From positions 1 to 8,412 of the forward strand of contig CALKYE010000263.1 in assembly GCA_938003765.1 (NCBI GenBank): a stretch of 8,412 bases of DNA, in the 5' to 3' direction. Below, one piece after another: positions 1 to 6,989 of the stretch; position 1 is the stretch's first letter; every line of letters begins with the position of its first letter. The notes beneath the pieces are model-generated. The model did no database searches and was not told the DNA's origin. It saw nothing but the letters and a program-made list of their open reading frames with translations. The position numbers and the translations under genes were made by a program. The stretch comes from an uncultured Planctomycetia bacterium. Its GTDB lineage: Bacteria; Planctomycetota; UBA1135; GCA-002686595.

Positions 1-150
1 GCTCGCCGGGTCGATCGTCGTGTCGATCGGTGCGCCGCTCGCTCTGGCGCTCGCTCCGTCGGCAGCTCCATTGGCCGCCGCTTGGGCCGCCGTATCGGTC
101 GCTCGGTCGGTTGCGGCGTCGCTGGATCTGTCGCTCGCTGCGTCACTCAC
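1..150 (-). CDS. Possible start of a further gene, Ala/Ser/Asp-rich N-terminus (partial)
   Basis: This minus-strand reading frame opens with GTG at 148-150 and stays open for 50 codons to the left edge, so only the N-terminus is visible. It begins MSDAASDRSSDAATDRATDT and continues in Ala, Ser, Asp and Thr with no hydrophobic core, so it looks disordered. It starts 21 bp after the stop of the 982-residue regulator and would be the fourth gene of that unit. GAGG lies only 3 nt before the GTG, which is too close for a good ribosome site. The frame is the same one used by the upstream gene, so it could also be a former or read-through extension of that protein's tail. No function can be assigned. 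Fifty open codons are weak evidence in DNA this GC-rich; the case rests on position and on composition like neighbouring tails. Confidence 0.4.
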   Translation of the reverse strand, partial: MSDAASDRSSDAATDRATDTAAQAAANGAADGASARASGAPIDTTIDPAS

Positions 151-171
151 GGTCCTCGTCGCCGAGCGCGG

Positions 172-3120
172 CTACGTCGTGCGACGCGCCGGCCGAGACG
201 TGGGCTGTGGCGCGCTTGGATCCGCGACTTCGTTCGACTCGGCCTCGCCGCCGCTCGCGCGCTCATTCGCTCCGCTGCCCGCGCGACTTGGCGAATCGGG
301 GGACGGATCGTCGGGCGCGGCGCACGCCAGGGGCGATGCGTCGCTGCGAGTTGCGGCGTGCTCGTCGATGCCGAGGTCGCGCATGCGCGCCACCAGCGTG
401 TCGGGGTCCCAACCCAGGTAGAGCGAGGCGCGCGTCTTGTTGAGCGTGCCGCGCAGGTTCGTGGTGCTGGCGAGCGCGGCCCGGACCAACGTTTCGTCGG
501 GCGTGCGCGAGTTCACCCGCCGCAGCAACTCGATGCCGAAGCGCCGCGCGATGCGCTCGACTTCATCGGCGCGCAAGCTGCGGCCCGGGGCCATGAGCAC
601 GAGCTTGAACACGAAGCTCTCCAGCTCGCGCACGTTGAACGGCCAGGGCTGACGCCAGAGCAGCGCGATCGCATCGTCTTCGAAGGTCGGGGCCGCCACG
701 CCTTCCTCTTGCGCCACGCGCTGAGCGAGCAGGTGCAGCAACTGCGGCAACTCAGTGCGGCGCTGCGAGAGCTCCGGCACGCTCAGTTGCAGTCGCTCGA
801 GGCGTTGACGCAGGTCGGGATGGATCAGCGTCGCGAAGGCGGGATCGCTCGCGCGCGCGCTGAGGCACACGATCCAGCGCGGTCCGCGGACGTGCGCGCC
901 GCGCCGCGGGGCGTCCAGACGCGCCGCGAGTCGCAGTTGGTCCGCTTCGCTCAAACGTTCGAGCTGTTCGAGCACGATGGCGCCGACGCCGCCGAGCGCG
1001 GAGTGGTCCGCAGCGGGCAGTTCGCCCGACAACTCGAGCAGCGGCGCCTCCGGCTCGGGACTGCAGAAGTGCAGCCAGCGCGCGACGATGCTCTTGCCGA
1101 CGCCGCGTGCGCCGCACAGCGTGACGTGGGCGCTCGAGCGCGCGGCCAGTGCGAACGGCTCGATCCAGGCGTGGGCGCCGTGGCCCAGATGCACGTCGGC
1201 GCCGAACTGCGCGCGATGCCACTCGCGGAACTGCGCCACGCGCAGGCTCAACGCGAACTCGCCGGCGCGCTCCAACCAGCGCTGCGCGAGGGCTTCCGGA
1301 AAGTCGCGGCGGCGCGTCGACTCGACCACCAGCAGGCCGCACAACTCGCCGTGGCGGCGCAGCGGGAGCACGAGACCGCTGGCGCTGTCGACGCGCATGG
1401 AGAGCTCGGCGCGCGGTTCGTCGTAGCGCACCATCGACGCGGTGCGCAGGGCGCGCAACACGCCGCGCCGTCCGCCCGCCCGCGGGTCGGCGGGCGAACT
1501 CGCCGCGACGGCGGGCCGCGTCGGTGACACGTCATCCCCGCGCGCGCCGCCGCCCTGTGCGACACAGCGCAGCCGGCGCTGACCGACGTCGAAGCCCCAC
1601 CAGCGCCGCTGGGCCGTCTTCATGCCGAGCGACTCGACCAGCGCTTCGAACGCGCGCGCGGCGGGATGCTCGGCGGAGTCGGCGGGCGCTCGCCACTCGA
1701 CCTGCAACGGAGCGAGTTCGTCGTCGCGTTCGCGCGAGGCCGACCCTGCGCGCGCGAAGCGGAGCTCTGAGTTGTCGAGAGTGGGCTCTCCCGCGCCTTC
1801 ACTGCGCGGCGCGGAGCTCTCGGCCGAAGCGACACGCACACCGCGCGAGCGCGCGAACCGCCCGCTCGCGAACTCGTGCGCCAGTCGCGTCAACGCCGCC
1901 CGCGCGGGCGCGAGGTGGTGTTCCCACTCCAGCCGGAGCCATCCGCACACTTCGCCCTGCGCGTCGAGGTACGGCGCGATGGCCACGCATGCCACGCTCG
2001 CGCGTTGGATCGAGTCGAGCGCGGCGCCGGCCAGGCCGCGGTGCGCGAGCGCGGGGCGCGCGTCGAGGATCGCCTGACGTTCGAGCGTCGATCCGTCGCC
2101 GCCGCCGTGCTCGAGCAAGCGCTTCCAGTCGCGCAGACGATCGCGCAGCCCCGGCGCCACGTCGAGCGCGACCACGCGCGTCGCGCTGCGCGGGCAGAGC
2201 TCGACGTGCGCGACGGCGCAGGCGCCGATCCGGCGACGCACCTCGCTCAGTTCCGACGCGCTCGAACCCCCGTCGACGTCCGCCGCGACGCTGTTCGAAT
2301 CGGCAGCGTTCCGCGGCTCGACCGCGCGCCCCGCAAGGTGCGCAATCCAGTTCGGCGCGAGAGCGCGCAGCTCCACCAGCGCCTGCGGGAGTCGACCGGT
2401 CCACGGCCCGCTCGCGCGCCGCTCGGCCTCGCGCGCGGCGGCTTCATCGCCCGCGAGCACGGCGCACCACACGGCCAGCCGCTCGGCGCGCGCGCTGAGC
2501 GCGAAGGCCCACGCGTGCTCAGCGAGAAGGCGCTGCGCCGCCCGCACCGCGCCGCGGTCGAGCGCGCACTCGACGCAGCCGCACAACGCCTCGGCGCGCT
2601 CCGGCGAGGGCGCTCCACGCAGCAGCGCTTGGAAGCTGGCTTCCGCCGCCGCGGGCCCGCGCGTCACGCGTTCGAGCCTCGCGCGCCACAACGCGAGCGC
2701 GCGCTCGTCGACTCCGAGCGCCGGCAACGCCCCCATCAAGCGCTCGGCGAGTTGCAGCGCGCGTTCGTTCGGCCCGGGCGTGCGCGGCAACTCGCGCAAC
2801 TCGTCGCGCAAGAGCTCGAGCTCGCTCCAACGCTCGTGCGCTTCGCGTTCGGGCTCGCCCAGCCACAGGAAGCTGTCCGCGCCCAATTCGGCGTACAGGT
2901 GGATGCGAATCAGATCGACGAGCGCCGCGCGGGCCTGCGCGCGCACATGCTGTTCGAACTCGCTGCGCGCCGCGTCCAGTCCGGCGCCCACGGCGGCGGC
3001 GCGGGGCGCGCGAGCTTCGTCGCGCACCAGACGCAGGAACGTCGTGACGCGGCGCGCGTGCTCGAGGTAAGCGGCGGGCGCGCGGGGCAGGAGCAGGCTG
3101 AGGTTGTCGACGGCTCGCAT
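172..3120 (-). CDS. Large GAF/AAA+ regulator resembling a sigma54 activator but degenerate
   Basis: 982 residues, probably a cytoplasmic DNA-binding regulator. Residues 1-265 are helical and TPR-like. Two GAF-like sensor regions follow, at about 288-417 and 485-632, joined by low-complexity linkers. The AAA+ domain, about 640-865, has Walker A GARGVGKS (670-677) and WPFNVREL (826-833, canonical WPGNVREL). A Fis-like HTH lies at about 875-918 and a disordered tail at 920-982. The Walker B position reads AIVLEQLE (714-721) instead of hhhhDE. Only about 15 residues separate LLELS from Walker B, so the GAFTGA loop that contacts sigma54 is missing. One arginine finger appears replaced (His767 in IHPDL) while Arg773 is kept. 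The frame stays open far upstream, but ATG at 3120 gives a sensible N-terminus and avoids overlapping the preceding gene. No Shine-Dalgarno site is visible. It is the third gene after a sigma-70-like gene. Domain order is fairly sure; target and signal are unknown. Confidence 0.85.
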   Translation of the reverse strand: MRAVDNLSLLLPRAPAAYLEHARRVTTFLRLVRDEARAPRAAAVGAGLDAARSEFEQHVRAQARAALVDLIRIHLYAELGADSFLWLGEPEREAHERWSELELLRDELRELPRTPGPNERALQLAERLMGALPALGVDERALALWRARLERVTRGPAAAEASFQALLRGAPSPERAEALCGCVECALDRGAVRAAQRLLAEHAWAFALSARAERLAVWCAVLAGDEAAAREAERRASGPWTGRLPQALVELRALAPNWIAHLAGRAVEPRNAADSNSVAADVDGGSSASELSEVRRRIGACAVAHVELCPRSATRVVALDVAPGLRDRLRDWKRLLEHGGGDGSTLERQAILDARPALAHRGLAGAALDSIQRASVACVAIAPYLDAQGEVCGWLRLEWEHHLAPARAALTRLAHEFASGRFARSRGVRVASAESSAPRSEGAGEPTLDNSELRFARAGSASRERDDELAPLQVEWRAPADSAEHPAARAFEALVESLGMKTAQRRWWGFDVGQRRLRCVAQGGGARGDDVSPTRPAVAASSPADPRAGGRRGVLRALRTASMVRYDEPRAELSMRVDSASGLVLPLRRHGELCGLLVVESTRRRDFPEALAQRWLERAGEFALSLRVAQFREWHRAQFGADVHLGHGAHAWIEPFALAARSSAHVTLCGARGVGKSIVARWLHFCSPEPEAPLLELSGELPAADHSALGGVGAIVLEQLERLSEADQLRLAARLDAPRRGAHVRGPRWIVCLSARASDPAFATLIHPDLRQRLERLQLSVPELSQRRTELPQLLHLLAQRVAQEEGVAAPTFEDDAIALLWRQPWPFNVRELESFVFKLVLMAPGRSLRADEVERIARRFGIELLRRVNSRTPDETLVRAALASTTNLRGTLNKTRASLYLGWDPDTLVARMRDLGIDEHAATRSDASPLACAAPDDPSPDSPSRAGSGANERASGGEAESNEVADPSAPQPTSRPARRTT

Positions 3121-3180
3121 GCGTGGAGGGGGAAGTCGGGTCCGTGACGAGTGGAGGGCCGTGGGTTCGGCCTGCGAAGA

Positions 3181-3225
3181 CTCGCCGCGCCGCCCGCCGT
3201 GTTCGGGCGAGCGGCGCGGCGCGAG
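3181..3225. repeat. Strong GC-rich inverted repeat between two genes of the regulatory unit
   Basis: The arms CTCGC-CGCGCCGC (from 3181) and GCGGCGCG-GC-GCGAG (to 3225) pair over about 13 bp with a 2-nt bulge. An alternative fold pairs GCCGCGC with GCGCGGC and CGCCCG with CGGGCG around a 7-nt loop. Read on the minus strand, it starts 4 nt after the stop codon of the TPR-like gene and ends 60 nt before the start of the 982-residue regulator. No U-tract follows, so a classical intrinsic terminator is not supported. It could be an attenuator, a partial terminator or an RNA-processing or stability element that sets the dose of the downstream gene. The pairing is visible directly; the role is inferred. 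Confidence 0.6.
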
Positions 3226-3229
3226 CGAG

Positions 3230-3895
3230 TCAGTTCTGCGCGCGCTCGAGCTGGCGCGGCGAGAGCGGCGAGCAGCGCTCGAGCTCGCACAGCCCGAGCT
3301 CGATCTCCGAGCGCAGACGCGGGCCGGGCGCGCACGCGAGCGCGGCGCGGTACTCGGCGCGCGCGACGACGACGTCGCCGTCGCGCCGTGCTTGGCGAGC
3401 GAGCGATGCGCGTCGACGAGCGCTGGGGTGCAGGCTCGCCGCGGCGCGCGCAAGCACGATCGCCGCGGGCCACTGCGACGGATCGAGCGCGCATGCCGCG
3501 AGCAGTTCGCGAAGTGCGATCGAGTAGCGCGCGCCGTCGAGCCGGGCGGCCCACAGCTCGTCTTCGAGCGCGGCGCGCCACGCGGCGAGTTCGCTCTGCA
3601 GACGTGCGGCGAGCGCTTCGCTCGGGTTGCTGCTCGCCGAGCGCGCCCAGCGCAACTCAGCGGCCCGCCCGAGGAGTCGGGCGAGTTCCTCGACATGCAG
3701 GCGCTCCAGTTCGAGCTCGGCGCCGCGCGTGCGAACGGGCGGATGGCGCTTGCCTTGCCCGTGCGGATCTCGGGCTGCGACGCGGAGGGCGCCTGCCGCT
3801 CCATCGCGAAGCTCGGTGTCGCTCCGCGAACCGAATTCGACGCGCCAGTCGGCGTCAGCGAACGCGTGTCGTTCGCACGAAGGTGTGGTGTTCAC
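3230..3895 (-). CDS. Helical TPR-like protein of unknown function
   Basis: 221 residues, not recognised as a named family. It begins with GTG at 3895, overlapping the stop of the upstream sigma-70-like gene as GTGA. This 4-bp overlap implies translational coupling and fixes the start. There is no signal peptide or membrane segment, so the product should be cytoplasmic. The first 60 residues are polar and probably flexible. The rest is Ala/Leu/Arg-rich helix. Residues 121-206 read as two or three TPR-like helix pairs, with Pro at the inter-helix turns (LDPSQ, LHPSA, CAPGP) and small residues at packing positions. TPR-type proteins usually hold protein partners. Here the natural candidates are the coupled sigma-70-like protein and the large regulator downstream, whose own N-terminus is also helical. 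A strong hairpin directly follows the stop. The coding call is firm; TPR is judged from the pattern only. Confidence 0.75.
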   Translation of the reverse strand: MNTTPSCERHAFADADWRVEFGSRSDTELRDGAAGALRVAARDPHGQGKRHPPVRTRGAELELERLHVEELARLLGRAAELRWARSASSNPSEALAARLQSELAAWRAALEDELWAARLDGARYSIALRELLAACALDPSQWPAAIVLARAAASLHPSARRRASLARQARRDGDVVVARAEYRAALACAPGPRLRSEIELGLCELERCSPLSPRQLERAQN

Positions 3896-4818
3896 TGCAG
3901 TTCCTCCTCACTCCCGGCGCGCCCGGAATCGTCGTCCGCCACATCGAGCAGCGCCTCGTCCATCGAGTCGTTCGTCGCGTCGCTCTCAGCGTCTCCGCTC
4001 GAGTCGCTCGACACGTCCTCGAGCGTTGCCCCGCTCTCCGACGCTGGGCCGTGATCCGACGAACGCCGCTCGGACGGCGGCGGATTCGCGGGCTCGGGGC
4101 GGATCGCCGCCTCCATCACGGCTTCGAGCGCCCGCCGCGCGGCGCGCGCGCACTCGGTCGGACTCAACTCCATGCGAGCGGCCGCCGGCTCGAGTTCCTC
4201 GCGCTCGAGCACCAGCGCGAAGAACGCGCGGCGGTCGCGTGGCTCGCAGGCGTTGAAGGCCGCGCACGCCGCGCGCATGCGCTGCGCGGACAGACCCAGC
4301 GGTCGCGCCAGCGTTTCGAAGCTGGTCGAGCGCGACGACTCACGTTCGTCGACGCCGGCCTCGCCCGACGGCGGAGCATCGCCGTTCTCGACGCAGTCGA
4401 GGATCGCGTCGTCGACTTGACTGCGCAGCCAGCGCTCGAACACGGGCTCTCCGCGGTAGCGCGTGGAGAAGCGTGCGACGCGCGCGACGGCGCGCAGCCA
4501 CACGCGGTCGGCGTCGAGCAGGTAGGCCTGATCCGCGAGTCGCGCCGCAACCACGTTGCGCAGCGCGAGCGGATCGCCGCTGGTGAGGCGAGCGAGCACC
4601 TCGCGCGGGCTCGCCCCGGCCAGCAGCGTGCGCCAATCGCCGCCCGCGCTGCGCGTCGCGCGAGCGCTCGACGTCGGCTCGGCGACCGACTCCGCTCGAC
4701 GGGTCGTCGCGTCGCGCGCGCCGCTCGCGCGCTGCTCAGCATCCGCGCGCTGACGCTCGTCGAGCGTCGGCGCGCACCGGGTGGGACCGCCCGGCGCTCG
4801 TCCACGTGCTTCCGTCAT
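3892..4818 (-). CDS. Divergent sigma-70-like (ECF-like) transcription factor with acidic tail
   Basis: 308 residues. Residues 1-58 are low complexity. Residues 72-142 resemble sigma region 2: a helical run, then FSTRYRGEPVFERWLRSQVD (117-136), like the F-RGE-x-x-F-x-x-W-L segment common in ECF sigma factors. Residues 188-238 resemble region 4: EPRDRRAFFALVLE followed by an HTH-like MELSPTECARAARRALEA. A Ser/Asp-rich linker (about 145-165) joins them. Residues 255-308 form a tail with 18 Asp/Glu and one Arg. The likely role is promoter recognition or modulation of RNA polymerase, but both conserved regions are weak, so a non-canonical sigma or sigma-like adaptor is possible. ATG at 4818 is supported by GGAG 9 nt upstream. 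It is the first gene of the unit and overlaps the next by 4 bp. No anti-sigma membrane protein is encoded nearby. Confidence 0.7.
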   Translation of the reverse strand: MTEARGRAPGGPTRCAPTLDERQRADAEQRASGARDATTRRAESVAEPTSSARATRSAGGDWRTLLAGASPREVLARLTSGDPLALRNVVAARLADQAYLLDADRVWLRAVARVARFSTRYRGEPVFERWLRSQVDDAILDCVENGDAPPSGEAGVDERESSRSTSFETLARPLGLSAQRMRAACAAFNACEPRDRRAFFALVLEREELEPAAARMELSPTECARAARRALEAVMEAAIRPEPANPPPSERRSSDHGPASESGATLEDVSSDSSGDAESDATNDSMDEALLDVADDDSGRAGSEEELQ

Positions 4819-4827
4819 CTCTAGCTG

Positions 4828-4831
4828 CTCC
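4828..4831 (-). promoter_or_regulatory. Ribosome binding site of the sigma-70-like gene
   Basis: GGAG on the minus strand, separated by 9 nt (CAGCTAGAG) from the ATG at 4818. It is the clearest Shine-Dalgarno match before any gene in this window and supports the chosen start of the regulatory unit. Confidence 0.5.
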
Positions 4832-4880
4832 GTGCGCTCGCACTGCGCGCACCATCGCGCCGCGCGGCAAGGCCACGGTA

Positions 4881-4901
4881 GCTGCGCTCGCGGAGCTCAG
4901 C
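4881..4901. repeat. Short inverted repeat in the leader of the regulatory unit
   Basis: GCTGcGCTC-gcg-GAGCtCAGC: two 9-nt arms with one central mismatch and a 3-nt loop, about 63 nt upstream of the sigma-70-like start codon. It could be an operator half-site pair or a leader hairpin. Short GC-rich palindromes arise easily by chance in this background, so support is weak. The rest of the 272-bp gap (4819-5090) shows no convincing gene and no clear -35/-10 pair. Confidence 0.25.
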
Positions 4902-5047
4902 GGCTCGTGCGAACGCCGACGCGCGCGTTGCGCTCCGCCGCCGCGAGCACGGCGGACGCGCAACTGATTGTCGATCGGAGCGTTGCGCTCACGATCGCCA
5001 GCTCGACTCCAGAAGCTCGCGGGCCGTCCCAATTGTGCGCCGCGTTC

Positions 5048-5079
5048 CAGGACTCCCCATTTCGCGAAACGGGGCCCTG
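5048..5079 (-). terminator. Stem-loop after the flotillin gene, terminator-like without U-tract
   Basis: The core at 5055-5074 is CCCCATTTCGCGAAACGGGG, two 8-nt arms around CGCG with one A/C mismatch on the plus strand. In RNA made from the minus strand the mismatch becomes a G·U pair, so the stem is continuous only in flotillin-sense RNA. An outer CAGG/CCTG pair (5048-5051 with 5076-5079) extends it. It begins 11 nt after the flotillin stop. No run of T follows on the minus strand, so it may act as a Rho-assisted terminator or 3'-end stabiliser rather than a classical intrinsic terminator. Confidence 0.5.
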
Positions 5080-5090
5080 CGCGGCGCCGC

Positions 5091-6989
5091 TCAGGCGCGC
5101 GGAGGCTCCTGGCTCGGCGCAGCCGCCCCGCCCGCAGCGGGAGCGGCCTTGGGAGCCTCGGACGCGTCGCCCTGCAGCTTGCCGAAGTAGGTCGGCATCT
5201 CGACGCCGCCGACGCTCTTCATCACGTCGAGCAGCGGCGGGATCGACTGACCGAGGCTCGAGAGGAAGCCCGCTGCGCCGCCCTTGCCGGCGCCCGCGCC
5301 CGAGTCCCACACCGTGACCTTGTCGAACTTGATGTTCGCGATGGCCTTGGCGCTCGAGTCGGCGAGGTGGTCGAGGTGCTCGAGCATGAGCAACTGGAAG
5401 GCCTCCTTCGCGCCGCCGCAGCCGGCGACGATCTGGCGCAAACCTTCGGCCTTCTTGGCCAGCATCTCGAGTTCGCCGCGCGCCTGCGCTTCGAGCCGCG
5501 CGTAGGTCGCCTTCGCTTCGCCCTCGGCCTGCAGCACGAGCGCCGCAGCGCGCGCCGCCGCGTCGATCTTCTGGCGCTCGGCCTCCGCCTCCGCTTCGAC
5601 CACGATGCGCGCCTTCTGCGCGCGCGCGGGAGCTTCGAGCGCAGCGCGCTGCTCGGCTTCGATCTTCTTCGCGTTCGCCGCCGCAGCCGTGGCTTCGGCC
5701 ATGTACTGCGCGGCGAGCACCTCGGCCTCGGCCTGGCGCTGCTTGGTCTCGCCGATGGCGTAGGCCTCGGCCTGCTTGACCTTCAGCTCGGCCTCGGAGG
5801 CCGCGATCTGCGCGCGCGAGCGGTTCTCGCCGTCGACCGCATCGGCGTTGGCCTTGGCGACGTGGATGCGCATGGCGCGTTCCGCTTCCTTGACCTGCGC
5901 CTGGCGCTCGAAGTCGGCCTTCTGCTCGCCGATCTCGCGGTCGCGTCCGAGTTCGGCGACCTTCACCGCCAGCTCGCGCTCGGCGTCCTTCTCACCGGCC
6001 ACGGCCATCGCATTGGCGCGCGCGACCTGCACGCGCATCTGCTGCTCGGCTTCCTTGACCTGCGCGTCGCGCTCGAACATCGCGCGCTGCTCGCCGATGG
6101 TGCGCTCCTTCGCCAGCTCGGCCACCTTGACGCTCATCTCGCGCTCGGCGTCCTTGGTGCCGATCTCGCGCAGCTTGGTGGCCTGCGCCACTTCGATCTC
6201 GCGGTCGCGCTCGGCGCCCGCGACACCGATCGCGCCCTTCTTGGTCTGCAGCGCGACGTCGATCTCGGCCTGCTGGATCGCTTCGCTGGCGGCCTTGCGA
6301 CCGAGGGCCTCGATGTAGCCCGACTCGTCGGTGATGTCGGTGATGTTCACGTTGATCAGCACCAGGCCGATCTTCTCCAGCTCCGGCTCGAGGCTGTGCT
6401 GGATGTTCTTGAGGAACACGTCGCGGTCCTTGTTGATCGCTTCGATCGGCATCGAGGCGATGACTTGGCGCAACTGTCCGAAGATGATGTCGAGCGCCTG
6501 GTTCTTGATGTCCTGCGTGCTCAGGCCGAGCAGGCGGATGGCGGCGTTCTGCATCACTTCCGGGCTCGTGCCGATCGCCACCGTGAAGTAGCTCGGAACG
6601 TTGACGCGGATGTTCTCGGCCGAGAGCGCGCCCTTGAGCGGCACTTCGATCTGGATCGGCTCCAGGTCGAGGTAGTCGTAGGCCTGCAGCACCGGCATCA
6701 CGAAGATCGAGCCGCCGTGCACGCACTTGGCGGCCTGACCGCCGGTGCGCGAGCCGTACACGACCAGCACCTTGTTCGACGGGCAGCGTCGGTAGCGCGC
6801 GAGCACCATCAGACCGATGCTCATGGCGAACAGCACCGCAACGGCGGTGGCGATCACGGCCCATGCAGGCAGACCGCCGAAGAGGTCTTCGAACTGCGCC
6901 GCGGGGATGGCTGCGAAAGGCAAACTGAACATCGCGAAACTCTCCATGTGCGCCGATTCGCCACTCGGCGAATTCGGTCGCGGGGACAT
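5091..6989 (-). CDS. Flotillin-like SPFH-domain membrane scaffold protein
   Basis: 632 residues. Flotillins oligomerise under the membrane and organise microdomains that host signalling and transport complexes. The N-terminal membrane segment is about 41-64 (PAWAVIATAVAVLFAMSIGL), followed by RYRRCPSNKVLVVYG. The SPFH domain spans about 70-240, with a typical LDLEPIQIEVPL. A long Ala/Glu/Lys/Arg coiled coil follows to about 520. The flotillin C-terminal region comes next, with KAIANIKFDKVTVWDSG (548-564) and a Gly/Ala-rich patch, then a disordered Ala/Pro tail. ATG at 6989 overlaps the NfeD stop as TGATG, so the two are co-translated; ATG at 6947 (MESFAMF) is a possible shorter start just before the hydrophobic region. 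Within the coiled coil a 55-residue unit is duplicated (279-333, 334-388). The family assignment is firm; the cargo is unknown. Confidence 0.95.
   Translation of the reverse strand: MSPRPNSPSGESAHMESFAMFSLPFAAIPAAQFEDLFGGLPAWAVIATAVAVLFAMSIGLMVLARYRRCPSNKVLVVYGSRTGGQAAKCVHGGSIFVMPVLQAYDYLDLEPIQIEVPLKGALSAENIRVNVPSYFTVAIGTSPEVMQNAAIRLLGLSTQDIKNQALDIIFGQLRQVIASMPIEAINKDRDVFLKNIQHSLEPELEKIGLVLINVNITDITDESGYIEALGRKAASEAIQQAEIDVALQTKKGAIGVAGAERDREIEVAQATKLREIGTKDAEREMSVKVAELAKERTIGEQRAMFERDAQVKEAEQQMRVQVARANAMAVAGEKDAERELAVKVAELGRDREIGEQKADFERQAQVKEAERAMRIHVAKANADAVDGENRSRAQIAASEAELKVKQAEAYAIGETKQRQAEAEVLAAQYMAEATAAAANAKKIEAEQRAALEAPARAQKARIVVEAEAEAERQKIDAAARAAALVLQAEGEAKATYARLEAQARGELEMLAKKAEGLRQIVAGCGGAKEAFQLLMLEHLDHLADSSAKAIANIKFDKVTVWDSGAGAGKGGAAGFLSSLGQSIPPLLDVMKSVGGVEMPTYFGKLQGDASEAPKAAPAAGGAAAPSQEPPRA
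5826..6155 (-). repeat. In-frame tandem duplication of 165 bp within the flotillin coiled coil
   Basis: Two adjacent units of exactly 55 codons encode KDAEREMSVKVAEL...AVAGE (residues 279-333) and KDAERELAVKVAEL...AVDGE (334-388). By hand alignment they match at 39 of 55 positions, about 71 percent, with no gap. Shared blocks include IGEQ, FER, AQVKEAE and AxANA. A looser partial relative (GAERDREIEVAQATKLREIG) lies just before the first copy. The exact length and lack of gaps indicate an internal duplication that lengthened the coiled-coil stalk. Confidence 0.9.

Noticed and set aside
82..1527. A 481-codon plus-strand open frame opposite the AAA+ region of the large regulator.
   Set aside because: The minus strand carries Walker A, WPFNVREL and a Fis-like HTH; the plus frame is Arg/Ala/Gln-rich with no recognisable motif.
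1876..3147. A 423-codon plus-strand open frame opposite the helical N-terminal half of the regulator.
   Set aside because: Antisense of a supported gene, with composition (Arg, Ala, His, Gln) typical of complementary high-GC codons.
3121..3804. Upstream extension of the large regulator to a start at 3804.
   Set aside because: It would overlap nearly all of the TPR-like gene in another frame, and the extra 228 residues are Arg/Ser/Ala low complexity. ATG at 3120 fits gene order better.
3151..4824. A 557-codon plus-strand open frame across the sigma-like and TPR-like genes.
   Set aside because: Starts with Arg-rich low complexity and shows no domain; the minus-strand genes have coupling (GTGA), a ribosome site and family-like motifs.
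4897..5047. A possible small minus-strand gene in the gap after flotillin.
   Set aside because: The only frame is about 30 codons from a GTG with no ribosome site and no distinctive composition.
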